Source: Ectopseudomonas alcaliphila (GTDB lineage: Bacteria > Pseudomonadota > Gammaproteobacteria > Pseudomonadales > Pseudomonadaceae). Taken from it: a stretch of DNA of 64,000 nt. The position numbers and the translations under genes were made by a program. The stretch covers positions 1 to 64,000 of the forward strand of contig NZ_FNAE01000007.1 in assembly GCF_900101755.1 (NCBI RefSeq). The letters run 5' to 3'. Positions 36,220 to 45,315 of the stretch are shown piece by piece. The notes beneath the pieces are model-generated. The model made no database searches and had not been told where the DNA came from. It worked only from the letters and a program-made list of their open reading frames with translations. How positions within the stretch are numbered: position 1 is the stretch's first letter; every line of letters begins with the position of its first letter.

Positions 36220-37323
36220 TCAGGCCAGGCGCAGATGGTTGTCCCACAGGCCGGCCGGTAGCTGCAGGGCGTGGGTGGTGATGCGCTCGCCGCGGCAATC
36301 GTACAGGCGGCAACGGCCCTGGCCGGAGGTGACGACGAAGCCGTCGGCCACCGCACCGACGCCTGCGCAGTCGGCCAGCGGCACGTCGAGGCGCACGTCG
36401 GCGCTGTCCAGATCCCAGATGAAGAAGCGGTTGCCGCGTGGTGCGGTCATCGCCAGCAGGCGCAGCTCGTCGTGGATCGCCACGCTGGCGGTGTACTGAT
36501 TCATCGCCACGCGTTGCGTCTCGCCCAGGGCGAAAGGCTGGAACGGCTGGCCGGGGCGTTTGATCGCCAGTAGCGGAACCTGATCATGCATGTCGCCCAT
36601 GTACTGCTGGCCGCTGACTACCGTGCCGTCACTGGCCACGGCCAGGTGGCGGATGCTGTTGCGCTGGTCGGCCAGATACTCCTGGCTGACCAGGCTGCCG
36701 TCGCGCTTCATCAGCACCAGGCTGGACTGCATGGCGTCGAGATTCATCTCCACGCGGCTTTCCGCTTCGGTACGGATGCCGCCATTGGCCACCACCAGGG
36801 TTTCGCCATCGGGCATCCACAGCAACTGGTGCGGGCCGACGCCGTGTGTGCTGTGTTCAGCGTCGCGTTGCAGCCGCTCACCGTCCAGGCGATAGACGCC
36901 AAGCACGCCGCGACCGGGTTCGGTGGTGTCGTTCTCGGTGGCGTACAGCCACTCGCCGCCCTTGTGGAACACCGCGTGGCCGTTGAAGTGGCGCCCGGCC
37001 GGCGAGCTGAGCGTTTGTAGCAGGCGGCCATCGCGGGTGTCTATCAGGTAGCTTTCGGTACTCGGCCGGCGACCGACGAACAGGGCCATCGGCAGGGCAG
37101 GATGCGGCACCACATCGTGGCAGCGCTCGTTCACCGCAGTGGCGAAGGCACGCTGGCCATCGAGGCGATAACCGACCGCGTAGTGTTTGCCATCGCCGTC
37201 GTCACGGGCCGACAAGAGCAACGGCTGGCCGGATGGGCCGAACAGCGTCCAGCCGCCGAAAGCGCCCGCCGCCGCCAGGCTGGCAGCGGCGGCGCTGAGG
37301 CCGAGGAAGGCTCTGCGTTGCAT
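36220..37323 (-). CDS. DUF1513 protein of the imelysin cluster
   Basis: A 367-residue secreted protein with an N-terminal signal carrying a twin-arginine-like start (MQRRAFLGLSAAAASLAAAG) and a seven-bladed beta-propeller-type DUF1513 domain (GPHQLLWMPDGETLVVANGGI). DUF1513 proteins are regularly encoded with imelysin and DUF1111 di-haem proteins; function is unknown but a periplasmic iron-acquisition role is suspected. It starts two bases after the imelysin gene ends. Confidence 0.85.
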   Translation of the reverse strand: MQRRAFLGLSAAAASLAAAGAFGGWTLFGPSGQPLLLSARDDGDGKHYAVGYRLDGQRAFATAVNERCHDVVPHPALPMALFVGRRPSTESYLIDTRDGRLLQTLSSPAGRHFNGHAVFHKGGEWLYATENDTTEPGRGVLGVYRLDGERLQRDAEHSTHGVGPHQLLWMPDGETLVVANGGIRTEAESRVEMNLDAMQSSLVLMKRDGSLVSQEYLADQRNSIRHLAVASDGTVVSGQQYMGDMHDQVPLLAIKRPGQPFQPFALGETQRVAMNQYTASVAIHDELRLLAMTAPRGNRFFIWDLDSADVRLDVPLADCAGVGAVADGFVVTSGQGRCRLYDCRGERITTHALQLPAGLWDNHLRLA

Positions 37324-37325
37324 GC

Positions 37326-38387
37326 TCAGTCCCCGTCGTGGGCGTTGAAGCCGATCTGCACGCTGAGTGCTTTGGCCAGCTCGCTTTCCTGCAGGCGGTG
37401 CAGGCGATTGAGGCTGTCGTACAGCTCGTTCAGGGCGGTGCGACCGGCTTCATCTTCCAGCAACTCACCTAGCGGGCTGTCGAGTGCGGCCAGGCGTTGG
37501 CGGGTGTCCTGGTAAGCGGCGTCGATACGTTTTGCCAGGTCAGCCTGATCGTCGCCCAGCAGCGACTGAATACCGTCACGGTTGCTGCCGTGCCACAGCA
37601 GTTCGGCACTGGCCAGTGCGGCGCCCTGGTTGGCCAGGCTGCCCGCGCTGCGCCAGGCTTCGGCCTGGTACGGCTGCGGGATGCCCTTGCTCTGCCTGCC
37701 CATCGGTGCGCCGAGTTTCTTCTTCAGGCCATCCAGGGCGCTGACCTGCACACGCAGCAGTTCGGCGATGGCTTCGTTGGCGTCGGCGTAGCGCTCATTG
37801 GGGAAGGTCTTCAACTGCTCGGCCATGCCCGGTTTGGCTTGCCATTCGCCGACGATCTCCGCCGCCAGTGCCTGCTGGTGTTTGCCGATCGCTTGCAACA
37901 GCGGGCAATAGCGCGCTTTCTGTTCAGCCTGGGCGAGGTCCAGGTTGGCGTCGAAAAGAATGTATTCGTAGGCGGTCAGGCCCTGAACCACCACGCTGGC
38001 ATTGGACAGGTCATCCACGCTCAGCTGTGGCTTGTTCTTCAGCAAGGCTTCGACCTGACGCTGCACCAGGTTCTTCTTGTCCGGCCAGAACTGGATCTGC
38101 CAGGCGCGATTGCCTTCGGCCAGCGGCCCTACCAGCAAGGGTTGCAGGCCGGCCCAGGCGCTCTGCGCGCCGACAAAGGCCTGACGAGCCGCGCTCAGAT
38201 CGGCGCTGCCTGCGCAGAAGGCTTCGGCAGTTGCCGCCAGTTGACGATCAGCTTCCTGCCAACTGCTGTAAGCCGGCAACAGCACGCCATCGGTCAGCGC
38301 GGCGCTGACCTTGGCTTGCGGGTCCTGCTGGCCACAGCCGACCAGGGCCAGGCCGAGCAGGGAGGCAATCAGGGTTTTGTGCAACAT
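37326..38387 (-). CDS. Imelysin-family lipoprotein
   Basis: A 353-residue imelysin with a lipoprotein signal (lipobox LVGC, Cys18) and the helical imelysin domain. The GxHxxE position is replaced: the equivalent region reads GLTAYEYILFD, so His is not obvious and metal binding may differ from IcmP. It is encoded between DUF1111 and DUF1513 genes with gaps of 10 and 2 bases, a conserved trio. In P. aeruginosa comparable genes lie next to icmP, as I remember; here they are 35 kb apart. Confidence 0.88.
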   Translation of the reverse strand: MLHKTLIASLLGLALVGCGQQDPQAKVSAALTDGVLLPAYSSWQEADRQLAATAEAFCAGSADLSAARQAFVGAQSAWAGLQPLLVGPLAEGNRAWQIQFWPDKKNLVQRQVEALLKNKPQLSVDDLSNASVVVQGLTAYEYILFDANLDLAQAEQKARYCPLLQAIGKHQQALAAEIVGEWQAKPGMAEQLKTFPNERYADANEAIAELLRVQVSALDGLKKKLGAPMGRQSKGIPQPYQAEAWRSAGSLANQGAALASAELLWHGSNRDGIQSLLGDDQADLAKRIDAAYQDTRQRLAALDSPLGELLEDEAGRTALNELYDSLNRLHRLQESELAKALSVQIGFNAHDGD

Positions 38388-38397
38388 TGCAGGCTCC

Positions 38398-39810
38398 TCA
38401 AAGAGAATTCAGGAATGCGAGCAGCGCTGCTCGCTCGTCGGCATCGAATTTCAGTACGTGCTGCTTGGCCGCCTCGGCCTCGCCGCCGTGCCAGAGAATG
38501 GCTTCCAGCAGGTTGCGCGCACGGCCGTCATGCAGGAACTGAGTGTGGCCGTTGACCGCTTGCGTCAGGCCAATACCCCACAACGGTGCCGTGCGCCATT
38601 CACGACCGCTGGCGAGAAATTCCTCGCGGCCATCGGCCAACCCATCGCCCATGTCGTGCAGCAGCATGTTCGTATAAGGACGGATCAACTGGTTGGCCAG
38701 TTCCGGCTCCGCCGCGTCGGCCGACGTGGTGAAGCTGGGGGTATGGCATTTCTGGCAGCCAGCCTGATGGAACAGGCTCTTGCCCTTGAGCACGTCGGGG
38801 GCGTCGACGTTACGCCGCGCCGGCACGCCCAGATTGCGACTGTAGAACAGGACGCTGGCCAGGATGTTGTCACTGACCTCCGGTTCGCCGCCATGGGGCG
38901 CGGCCAGGCAATCGGCTTGCAACGGGGTGCAGTTGTCGTGAGGGATCAGCGAGCTGGTCAGGCCCATGTCATTGGCGAAGGCATCGGCATTCTGCTGATT
39001 GAGATTGGGTTGGCCAGCCTTCCAGCCGAAACGGCCGAGCACACTGCGCTGCTGCTGGCGGTCCCAGACCCGATTGGGGCGACCGGAAATACCGTCGCCA
39101 TCGGCGTCGTCCGGGTCGGCGCCTGCGAGGATGTCCTCTTCAGCGATGGCTTCGAGCAGGCCGAGGCCGATCATCGGCGGGGCGATACGAACCGAAAACA
39201 GGGTGTCAGGGTGCATGTCGCCATAACCGAGCTGGCTGATGTTCAACTGTGGTTTGCGCAACTCCACCAGCGTGCCATCGGCAAAACGCACCGGCACGCT
39301 GCTGTAAGTCACGCGTACCTTGCCTTCGGGAGCCACGCCGGGGTTGGCCATGTCCTGCAGTTGGGTGCCGTAGGTAGGCTCGGCGACCACGCCCTGGCGC
39401 ACCAGCAACTCGGCATGCTCGGGGCCGGCTGGCAGTGACAGACGCACCAGCATCGAGGCGGCGCTGACGGCCTCCGGGCCGGGCGGATGACCACGGCCAT
39501 CCTTGAGGTGGCAGTTCTGGCAGGCGTTGGTATTGAACAGCGGGCCCAGGCCATCACGTGCGGTGGTGGTGGCTGGCGCCGTGACCCAGGGATTGCGGAA
39601 GAAGCTGTTGCCCACTGCGAAATCCAGGCGACGGCTTGGCGCCAGGTTGGCCGAGGGCAGGGAGAAGGCGTTGTGGTCGAACTTGCGTACCGTGGCTGCT
39701 CCGGCTGAAAGAGCTTCGCCGGGTTCTGCTGCGGTGAAGTGCGGTTGCTGCTCGCAAGCGATCAGAGTCAGGGCCATGAAGGGCAGCAGGCAGCGCTGGA
39801 GCGGTGACAT
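38398..39810 (-). CDS. Di-haem oxidoreductase, DUF1111 family
   Basis: A 470-residue c-type cytochrome-like protein with a lipoprotein-type signal (LIACEQ, Cys19). Two haem-binding motifs are visible, CQNCH (about residue 95) and CQKCH (about 350). The DUF1111 family was once annotated as thiol oxidoreductase. Encoded with an imelysin, it is thought to act in periplasmic iron redox handling. ATG 39810 is chosen so that the signal peptide is at the N-terminus. The region upstream (39811-39964) contains TTAGC-AG-GCTAA at 39852-39863 but no Fur-like box that I can support. Confidence 0.87.
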   Translation of the reverse strand: MSPLQRCLLPFMALTLIACEQQPHFTAAEPGEALSAGAATVRKFDHNAFSLPSANLAPSRRLDFAVGNSFFRNPWVTAPATTTARDGLGPLFNTNACQNCHLKDGRGHPPGPEAVSAASMLVRLSLPAGPEHAELLVRQGVVAEPTYGTQLQDMANPGVAPEGKVRVTYSSVPVRFADGTLVELRKPQLNISQLGYGDMHPDTLFSVRIAPPMIGLGLLEAIAEEDILAGADPDDADGDGISGRPNRVWDRQQQRSVLGRFGWKAGQPNLNQQNADAFANDMGLTSSLIPHDNCTPLQADCLAAPHGGEPEVSDNILASVLFYSRNLGVPARRNVDAPDVLKGKSLFHQAGCQKCHTPSFTTSADAAEPELANQLIRPYTNMLLHDMGDGLADGREEFLASGREWRTAPLWGIGLTQAVNGHTQFLHDGRARNLLEAILWHGGEAEAAKQHVLKFDADERAALLAFLNSL

Positions 39811-39964
39811 CGAGGAACAATCCGAACGGGCAAGAAAGCGGGGCGCCAAGATTAGCAGGCTAACGGAATTTAAATAAGATGGATTAGCGTTAACTGTGCG
39901 CGACCAGCGGTCGCGGCTGCATCATCCTCATCGAGATGACACAGACGCATGTTGGCACGGGACG

Positions 39965-40744
39965 CTACGCGCCGGGCCTGTTCACTTCGATGTACCACTT
40001 CGGCTGCATGGCGCCGAAGTCGGTGCGGATGTTCGAGGGCAGGTAGCTGGCTGAATCCAATACGTGCATCTGACCTGCCGAGCGTTCGAAGACCACCCAG
40101 TGCCAGAAGTCGCGGCCGTTTTCCTGGTGGTGCTTGATGGCCAGCAGCGCCAGATCCGGCAGGCTCTCCCAGGACGTGAAGGGCGCCTCGCCTGTTGCGG
40201 CTGCCGCGCCGCCCGTGGCCAACAGACGCCTGACGTATCGGGTGTCGGACCACAATGATTCGTCCTCGGCGTGAATGCCCATGGCGTTGGCGATCGCCTT
40301 CATCTCGGCGTAGGTCTTGCCGAGAATGTTGGCGGATGCGGCAATACCGCAGCCGCTGACTTCTTCCTGCACGACACAGTGGGGCGCGTGTTCGACGAGA
40401 TTGGCCTGTGGCACCCAGCCTGATTCCCTGCCGTCCTCGCGTGTACACCAATGCCAGCCATTGAGGCTGCGCGACGCGATCAGTCGCTCGCCGACCTGTA
40501 CATCGAGCTCGCGGGCGGTATAGGCCTCGCGTGCGCGGGCGCGCAGATCATCGAGCCGTTCGATGACCTGGCCTGGGACCCAGCCGGCCTCCTGACCAGG
40601 TGTGCTGCAGAAGAACCAGTTATCCCAGCCTTCGTCGCCCTGATACTGCTCGCCAACCGTGAGCGGTGCGCCCTCGATGAAGGTGATCGGGTTGGGAAAT
40701 TCGCTGATGTGGGCGGTGGTGACGATGAAGATTCGCGGGGTCAT
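39965..40744 (-). CDS. SH3-like plus papain-like (C39-type) peptidase candidate
   Basis: A 259-residue protein without signal peptide. Residues 1-125 look like two SH3-like modules, each ending in a GWVP motif (GQEAGWVPGQVIERL at about 50-64; ESGWVPQANLVEH at 107-119). Residues 125-259 resemble a papain-fold C39-like peptidase with Cys132 (SGCGIAAS), His215 (FWHWVVF) and Asp230 (VLDSAS) in the right order and spacing. I infer a cysteine peptidase or amidase; activity is unproven. ATG 40744 has AGG six bases upstream; another ATG lies two codons earlier. Neighbours give no clue. Confidence 0.65.
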   Translation of the reverse strand: MTPRIFIVTTAHISEFPNPITFIEGAPLTVGEQYQGDEGWDNWFFCSTPGQEAGWVPGQVIERLDDLRARAREAYTARELDVQVGERLIASRSLNGWHWCTREDGRESGWVPQANLVEHAPHCVVQEEVSGCGIAASANILGKTYAEMKAIANAMGIHAEDESLWSDTRYVRRLLATGGAAAATGEAPFTSWESLPDLALLAIKHHQENGRDFWHWVVFERSAGQMHVLDSASYLPSNIRTDFGAMQPKWYIEVNRPGA

Positions 40745-40890
40745 ATGCATCCTGCTTGAAGTGATCCTGGTGGGGGACGTCACACCATAGGAGAGATGCA
40801 CTCGCTGGCCCAGTCTCTTTTCATTCAGAGCAAGAACGTTCAAGACCTGCCTGGGCAGTCTGGTTAAGCTCGGCTGCTCAAGGAGGTTCC

Positions 40891-41601
40891 ATGTCTCGTC
40901 ATCAAGAATTCACTCAGGGCGCCCGCGATATGCTGCCGATGCTGCTCGGCGCCATTCCTTTCGGCATCATCTTCGGCAGCCTGGCAGGCTCCGCCGGGCT
41001 CGATCCCTGGCAGACACAGGGTATGTCCTTGCTGGTATTCGCCGGCTCGGCGCAGTTCATCGCCATCAGTCTGCTGACTGGCGGCGCGGGTATTGCCGTG
41101 GTGCTGCTGACCACCTTCGTGGTCAACCTGCGCCATGCACTGTATAGCGCCAGCATGCAGCCTCATGTACGTCACCTGCCCAAGCGCTGGCGCGTACCGC
41201 TGGCCTTCGGTTTGACCGATGAGGCTTACGCGGTGGTGGTGCAGCGCTATGCACGTGGCGACAAGGGTACTTATCGCCATTGGTATTTCCTCGGTGCGGC
41301 ATTGGCCATGTACTGCAACTGGCAGCTGTGCACGCTGGTTGGCGTGCTGTTCGGCCAGGCGGTGCCGAACATCGGCGAATGGGGGCTGGATTTCGCCATG
41401 TTGGCGACCTTCATCGGCATCGTCGTGCCCATGCTGCGCAGCCAGCCGCAGGTGGCCGCAGCCCTGGTCGCGGGGGCTGTGGCGCTGGCTTGTCATGAAT
41501 TGCCGTACAAACTCGGCCTGATGGCTGCCGCAGCCAGTGGCATAGTCGTCGGCGTATTGCTCGAGCGGCGTCAGCCGGTGCTGCAGGAGGAGTCGATCTG
41601 A
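40891..41601 (+). CDS. azlC: AzlC-family branched-chain amino-acid exporter subunit
   Basis: A 236-residue membrane protein of the AzlC family with about six helices. The core PFGIIFGSLAGSAGLDPWQ and VFAGSAQFIAISLL is typical. AzlC and AzlD together export branched-chain amino acids. AAGGAGG precedes the ATG. The stop overlaps the azlD start (TGATG), indicating translational coupling. Confidence 0.92.
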   Translation: MSRHQEFTQGARDMLPMLLGAIPFGIIFGSLAGSAGLDPWQTQGMSLLVFAGSAQFIAISLLTGGAGIAVVLLTTFVVNLRHALYSASMQPHVRHLPKRWRVPLAFGLTDEAYAVVVQRYARGDKGTYRHWYFLGAALAMYCNWQLCTLVGVLFGQAVPNIGEWGLDFAMLATFIGIVVPMLRSQPQVAAALVAGAVALACHELPYKLGLMAAAASGIVVGVLLERRQPVLQEESI

Positions 41602-41930
41602 TGGATATCTGGTTGCTGATCCTGGGCATGCTGGCGATCACCTTCGTCACCCGCTACAGCCTGTTCGCTTTCCCTGACCTGCGTTTTCCGCCGTTGATCA
41701 GGCAGGGGCTGCATTACGTGCCGACGGCGGTGCTTACGGCCATCGTGGTGCCTGGCATGCTCATACCGGATGGGCAGAGCTGGGCGCTGAGCTGGAACAA
41801 TGCCTATCTGCTGGCGGGCCTGGCTGCCATTGCCATCGCCGCTTGCACGCGGCACCTGCTGGCGACCATCGGCGGTGGTTTATTGGTGTTCTTCCTGCTG
41901 CGCTGGGCGTTCGGGCAATTGCCCATCTGA
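41601..41930 (+). CDS. azlD: AzlD-family small subunit
   Basis: A 109-residue protein with four predicted membrane helices; the AzlD core ITFVTRYSLFAFPDLRFPPL is visible. It is the partner of AzlC encoded directly upstream with overlapping stop and start. Confidence 0.9.
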   Translation: MDIWLLILGMLAITFVTRYSLFAFPDLRFPPLIRQGLHYVPTAVLTAIVVPGMLIPDGQSWALSWNNAYLLAGLAAIAIAACTRHLLATIGGGLLVFFLLRWAFGQLPI

Positions 41931-41979
41931 GTGGCGTGGGCCTGCTGCGCACCCTACCAGGGCGGGCAGGTGGAAACCT

Positions 41980-42567
41980 CTACACCAGCGCGCTGACCTT
42001 CAGGTCGCGCTGGCTCAGGCGCAGGTAATGGTCGTCGGCCTTGAGCAGCAGCGCCTGGTCGTCGACGCTCAGTTCCTCATCAGCCCGCCCTTCGGCCTGG
42101 CTGCGGTAGAGGCTTTCACCGGGACGACGGTGCAGGCATTGGTAGCGCTGCTGGCGTGATTCCACCTTGAGGCTGAGGATGTCGATATAGGCGACCTGCA
42201 TCTCGTCACTCTGCCCGGTTTCCAGCGCGCTGCGCTGCAGGGCAGGCGTGTGGGTGAAGGGCGAAGCCGAGAGCATGACATGTTGGCATTGCAGCAGATC
42301 AGGGCGCGGTTCGCCATTGAGCAGCCAGTTGCCGCGCAGATCGCGCTGTAGACAGATGTTGCGCTGGCCCTGGTTGTCGACCTTGAGCCAGAGGCGGCGG
42401 AAGCGCCAGCTTGGATCGCAATCGATCATGTAGTTGGCAACGATACTGTCGCCCTTGATGACCAGCATGAGATGGCTGTTGGCTTGAATGCCATTGGCAT
42501 CCTGGCTCAGGCGCAGGGTTTCCACGCCAGGGGTGTACCAGGGTTTCCATACCAGGGTTTGCTGCAT
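41980..42567 (-). CDS. Putative glycolipid-binding domain protein (PF06475-like)
   Basis: A 195-residue soluble protein resembling PA1994 of P. aeruginosa, a beta-rich fold annotated as putative glycolipid-binding. Recognisable stretches are GDSIVANYMIDCDPSWRFRR and YIDILSL. No signal peptide. ATG 42567 (MQQTLVWKPWY) is chosen on similarity. Function unknown; the domain name rests on a structural resemblance to lipid-binding folds. Confidence 0.78.
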   Translation of the reverse strand: MQQTLVWKPWYTPGVETLRLSQDANGIQANSHLMLVIKGDSIVANYMIDCDPSWRFRRLWLKVDNQGQRNICLQRDLRGNWLLNGEPRPDLLQCQHVMLSASPFTHTPALQRSALETGQSDEMQVAYIDILSLKVESRQQRYQCLHRRPGESLYRSQAEGRADEELSVDDQALLLKADDHYLRLSQRDLKVSALV

Positions 42568-42728
42568 CGGGCGACTCCATGCCGAGCGCGAAACAGGAGG
42601 GAAGGGCGCTGGTGCGCAGAACACGTTCCCTCGTGTTCCATGTTGTTATGGCGCGCAGCATAAAGCGATAGCGATGTGATGTCTGTCAGCTTTTGCTGAC
42701 AGTTGCGCAGGTTTTTGCGCTATGCCGC

Positions 42729-43066
42729 TCAGATCTTGCGCTTGAGCGGTTGCTGTTCGAACGTCACGCCGCCCAGGCCATGGCTCATCAGCGCGCGGAT
42801 ATTGCCGTGATCACTGCCTTGCGGCGTGGCCAGCACGCTGCGGTAGTGTTCGCCGAAGGCGCGCAGTGCTTCGTCCTCGCTCAAGCCTTCCAGCAGGGCC
42901 AGGCCCAGGGTCTTGCAGGAGCCCTCGTTCTGGCCGGCGGCGTTGTCCACGTCACCGTTGCGAAAGGCGCTGGGTTGATAGTCGTAGTGCTCGGCGACGA
43001 AGGCCAGGGTTTCACTGAAGGCGTAATCGTCCTGCTGCAGACGGCTGCGCAGCTCGTTGAGAGCGG

Positions 43067-43070
<4 letters not shown>
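42729..43070 (-). CDS. HopJ-family protein (PF08888-like)
   Basis: A 113-residue protein of the HopJ family, beginning MTALNELRSRLQQDDYAFSE and containing NEGSCKTLGLALLEGLSEDE. The family name comes from a type III effector claim in P. syringae, but it is widespread in non-pathogens and no secretion system is nearby, so a housekeeping role is more likely. The start overlaps the DUF1244 gene stop by 4 bases (translational coupling). Confidence 0.87.
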
Positions 43071-43360
<290 letters not shown>

Positions 43361-43435
43361 GGTGGGCTCTCCGGGGATGGGTGGCGGCGATGATAAGAGC
43401 CTCGCCGGAGAGCGGCAAGCCGCTGCAAGCGGCTA

Positions 43436-43807
43436 TCAGCGATGACCGGCGAGGGTGATGGATACCGACTCGGCGAAACGCAGGGCGTGCGGTTTGTCCA
43501 CTTCCACTTCGGCGTAACGCACGGCCTGATGAGTCATGACCAGGTCGAGGATTTCCTGGGTCAGGCGTTCGAGTAGGGCGAAGCGATTGCCTTCGACATG
43601 GGCGATGATCGCCTTGGTGATGGTGCGGTAGTTCAGCGCATGCTCGATATCGTTGACCTCTACCGCATCGACGGCGGGGTAGAGGATGGTCAGGTTGATC
43701 AACACGTCCTGCTTGTTGTTGATCTCTTCTTCCTTGATGCCGATGTAGGTGCGCAGGCGCAGGTCCTTGACGCGGATGCGCGCCATTCCAGGTTCCAGTC
43801 GCGGCAT
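43436..43807 (-). CDS. folX: Dihydroneopterin triphosphate 2'-epimerase
   Basis: A 123-residue FolB/FolX-fold enzyme (LRTYIGIKEEEINNKQDV, ALNYRTITKAI, AEVEVDKPHALRFAESVS). Together with FolE and FolM it makes tetrahydromonapterin, the cofactor of phenylalanine hydroxylase in pseudomonads. FolX rather than FolB is assigned from the folM-folE-folX operon. The ATG shares a base with the folE stop (TAATG); an internal ATG at 43786 is an alternative. Confidence 0.88.
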   Translation of the reverse strand: MPRLEPGMARIRVKDLRLRTYIGIKEEEINNKQDVLINLTILYPAVDAVEVNDIEHALNYRTITKAIIAHVEGNRFALLERLTQEILDLVMTHQAVRYAEVEVDKPHALRFAESVSITLAGHR

Positions 43808-44367
43808 TAGTTGTTCCGTCCGATCAATTGCAGAAATTCGTGGCGAGTGTTGCAGGACTCGCGGAAGGCGCCAAGCATCACCGAGCTGCTCATCACCGAA
43901 TTCTGCTTCTCCACGCCGCGCATCATCATGCACATGTGCTTGGCTTCGATCACCACAGCCACGCCGGCGGCGTTGGTCACGCGCTGTATCGCATCGGCGA
44001 TCTGCTTGGTGAGGTTTTCCTGGATCTGCAGGCGACGCGCGTACATGTCGACGATACGCGCCACCTTGGACAGCCCGAGCACCTTGCCGGTAGGAATGTA
44101 GGCGACATGCGCCTTGCCGATGAAGGGCAGCAGGTGGTGCTCGCACAGCGAGTACAGCTCGATGTCCTTGACGATCACCATCTCGTCGTTATCGGACTCG
44201 AACAGCGCACCGTTGACGATCTCCTCCAGCGACTGCTGATAACCATGGCAGAGGTACTGCATGGCTTTGGCAGCGCGTTTGGGGGTGTCTAGCAGACCCT
44301 CGCGCTCCGGGTTCTCACCGAGGCCTACGAGTATCTCGCGGTATTGCTGGGAAAGGGGTTGGCTCAT
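43807..44367 (-). CDS. folE: GTP cyclohydrolase I
   Basis: A 186-residue GTP cyclohydrolase I, first step in pterin synthesis. The zinc and catalytic residues are in SLCEHHLLPFIGKAHVAYIP; the C-terminal VVIEAKHMCMMMRGVEKQ is also typical. It is the middle gene of folM-folE-folX. In P. putida a folE copy is reported as light-inducible, which fits the PplR-type operators upstream of folM. Confidence 0.95.
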   Translation of the reverse strand: MSQPLSQQYREILVGLGENPEREGLLDTPKRAAKAMQYLCHGYQQSLEEIVNGALFESDNDEMVIVKDIELYSLCEHHLLPFIGKAHVAYIPTGKVLGLSKVARIVDMYARRLQIQENLTKQIADAIQRVTNAAGVAVVIEAKHMCMMMRGVEKQNSVMSSSVMLGAFRESCNTRHEFLQLIGRNN

Positions 44368-44389
44368 GGCAGTGTCCTGAGCAGTCGCC

Positions 44390-45100
44390 TCACTTGAGGT
44401 GGCGGCCGCCGTTGAGGGTAAGGGTCGTTCCGGTTATGTAGGGGTTGTCCAGCAGGTAGCGCAAAGTCTGGTAGAAGGCCTGCGGACCGGGTTCTATGCC
44501 CAGCGCCGATTTGGCCAAGGTCCTGGTGCGGTAGGCGTCGTCATCGCCTTCGTTGAACATCAGCAGCGCCGGCGCGATGCTGTTGACCTTGATGTGCGGC
44601 GCCAAGCGAGCAGCGAATGAGAGCGTCAGACTTTCCAGGCCCGCCTTGCTGGCGCAGTAGGCGGGGCGATTGGCGCTGCCCTTGCGCACCACATCGTCAC
44701 TGACGTGCACGATGTCGGCGTGTTCCGACTGCAATAGCAGCTCGCTGCAATGCAGGTTGATCAGGTAAGGCGCGAGCATGTGAACGCTGAACAGCTGACG
44801 GAAGACTTGCGCTTCTTCGCCCGGCGTTTCCGCCAGCCACTGCGAGGCGTTGTGCACGATTGCGCGCAGGCCACTGCAGTGCGCCTTGATCTGCTCGATG
44901 AATGCCAGAATCCCGGCCTCGCCGCTGAAATCGGCCTGCAAAGCGATGGCGCCGCGCTCACGCAGCCGTGAAACGCTGTCGCGCTCCTGGCGGTAGCTGA
45001 TGATCACCTGCTGGCCTTCGTCAAGCAGGCGCTCGGCGCAGTAAAGGCCGACCCTTTGGCCGGCACCGGTGATCAGGATGGGGAAGCTGGCAGCGCTCAT
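44390..45100 (-). CDS. folM: Dihydromonapterin reductase FolM
   Basis: A 236-residue SDR enzyme reducing dihydromonapterin to tetrahydromonapterin. The cofactor motif ITGAGQRVGLYCAERLL has the Arg of pteridine reductases; the catalytic site is YCASKAGL. First gene of folM-folE-folX (22-base gap to folE). A promoter with -35 TTGTAC and -10 TATAAC at 45219-45193 is overlaid by a PplR-type operator. Confidence 0.9.
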   Translation of the reverse strand: MSAASFPILITGAGQRVGLYCAERLLDEGQQVIISYRQERDSVSRLRERGAIALQADFSGEAGILAFIEQIKAHCSGLRAIVHNASQWLAETPGEEAQVFRQLFSVHMLAPYLINLHCSELLLQSEHADIVHVSDDVVRKGSANRPAYCASKAGLESLTLSFAARLAPHIKVNSIAPALLMFNEGDDDAYRTRTLAKSALGIEPGPQAFYQTLRYLLDNPYITGTTLTLNGGRHLK

Positions 45101-45194
45101 GTGCGACTCGAGAGAATGAGATGAAGGCCTGGCTCGTACCGCCTCGGGATACCTGACCAGTGGCAGGCGGTACTCACCAGACCGTGGATAAAGT

Positions 45195-45218
45195 TATACC
45201 AGAGCTGCAGGTTGTACA
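45195..45218. promoter_or_regulatory. LitR/PplR-type box over the folM promoter
   Basis: TATACC, 12 bases, TGTACA: 11 of 12 positions match the class II LitR (PplR1) consensus T(G/A)TACA-N12-TGTA(C/T)A, recalled from P. putida work. The half-sites overlap the -10 and -35 of the leftward folM promoter, which suggests repression when occupied. Confidence 0.65.
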
Positions 45219-45315
45219 ACCATGTGCGGCATGTGGTTTTGCTGTCAGACTGAGTGGATTTGCCTATTTCTCTGAGTTTTAAGGGTTTTTACTGAAGGTC
45301 TTGAGAGGGAACTTT

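Noticed and set aside
39811..39964. Fur box upstream of the DUF1111 gene
   Set aside because: The AT-rich stretch with TTAGC-AG-GCTAA does not match the Fur pattern well enough.
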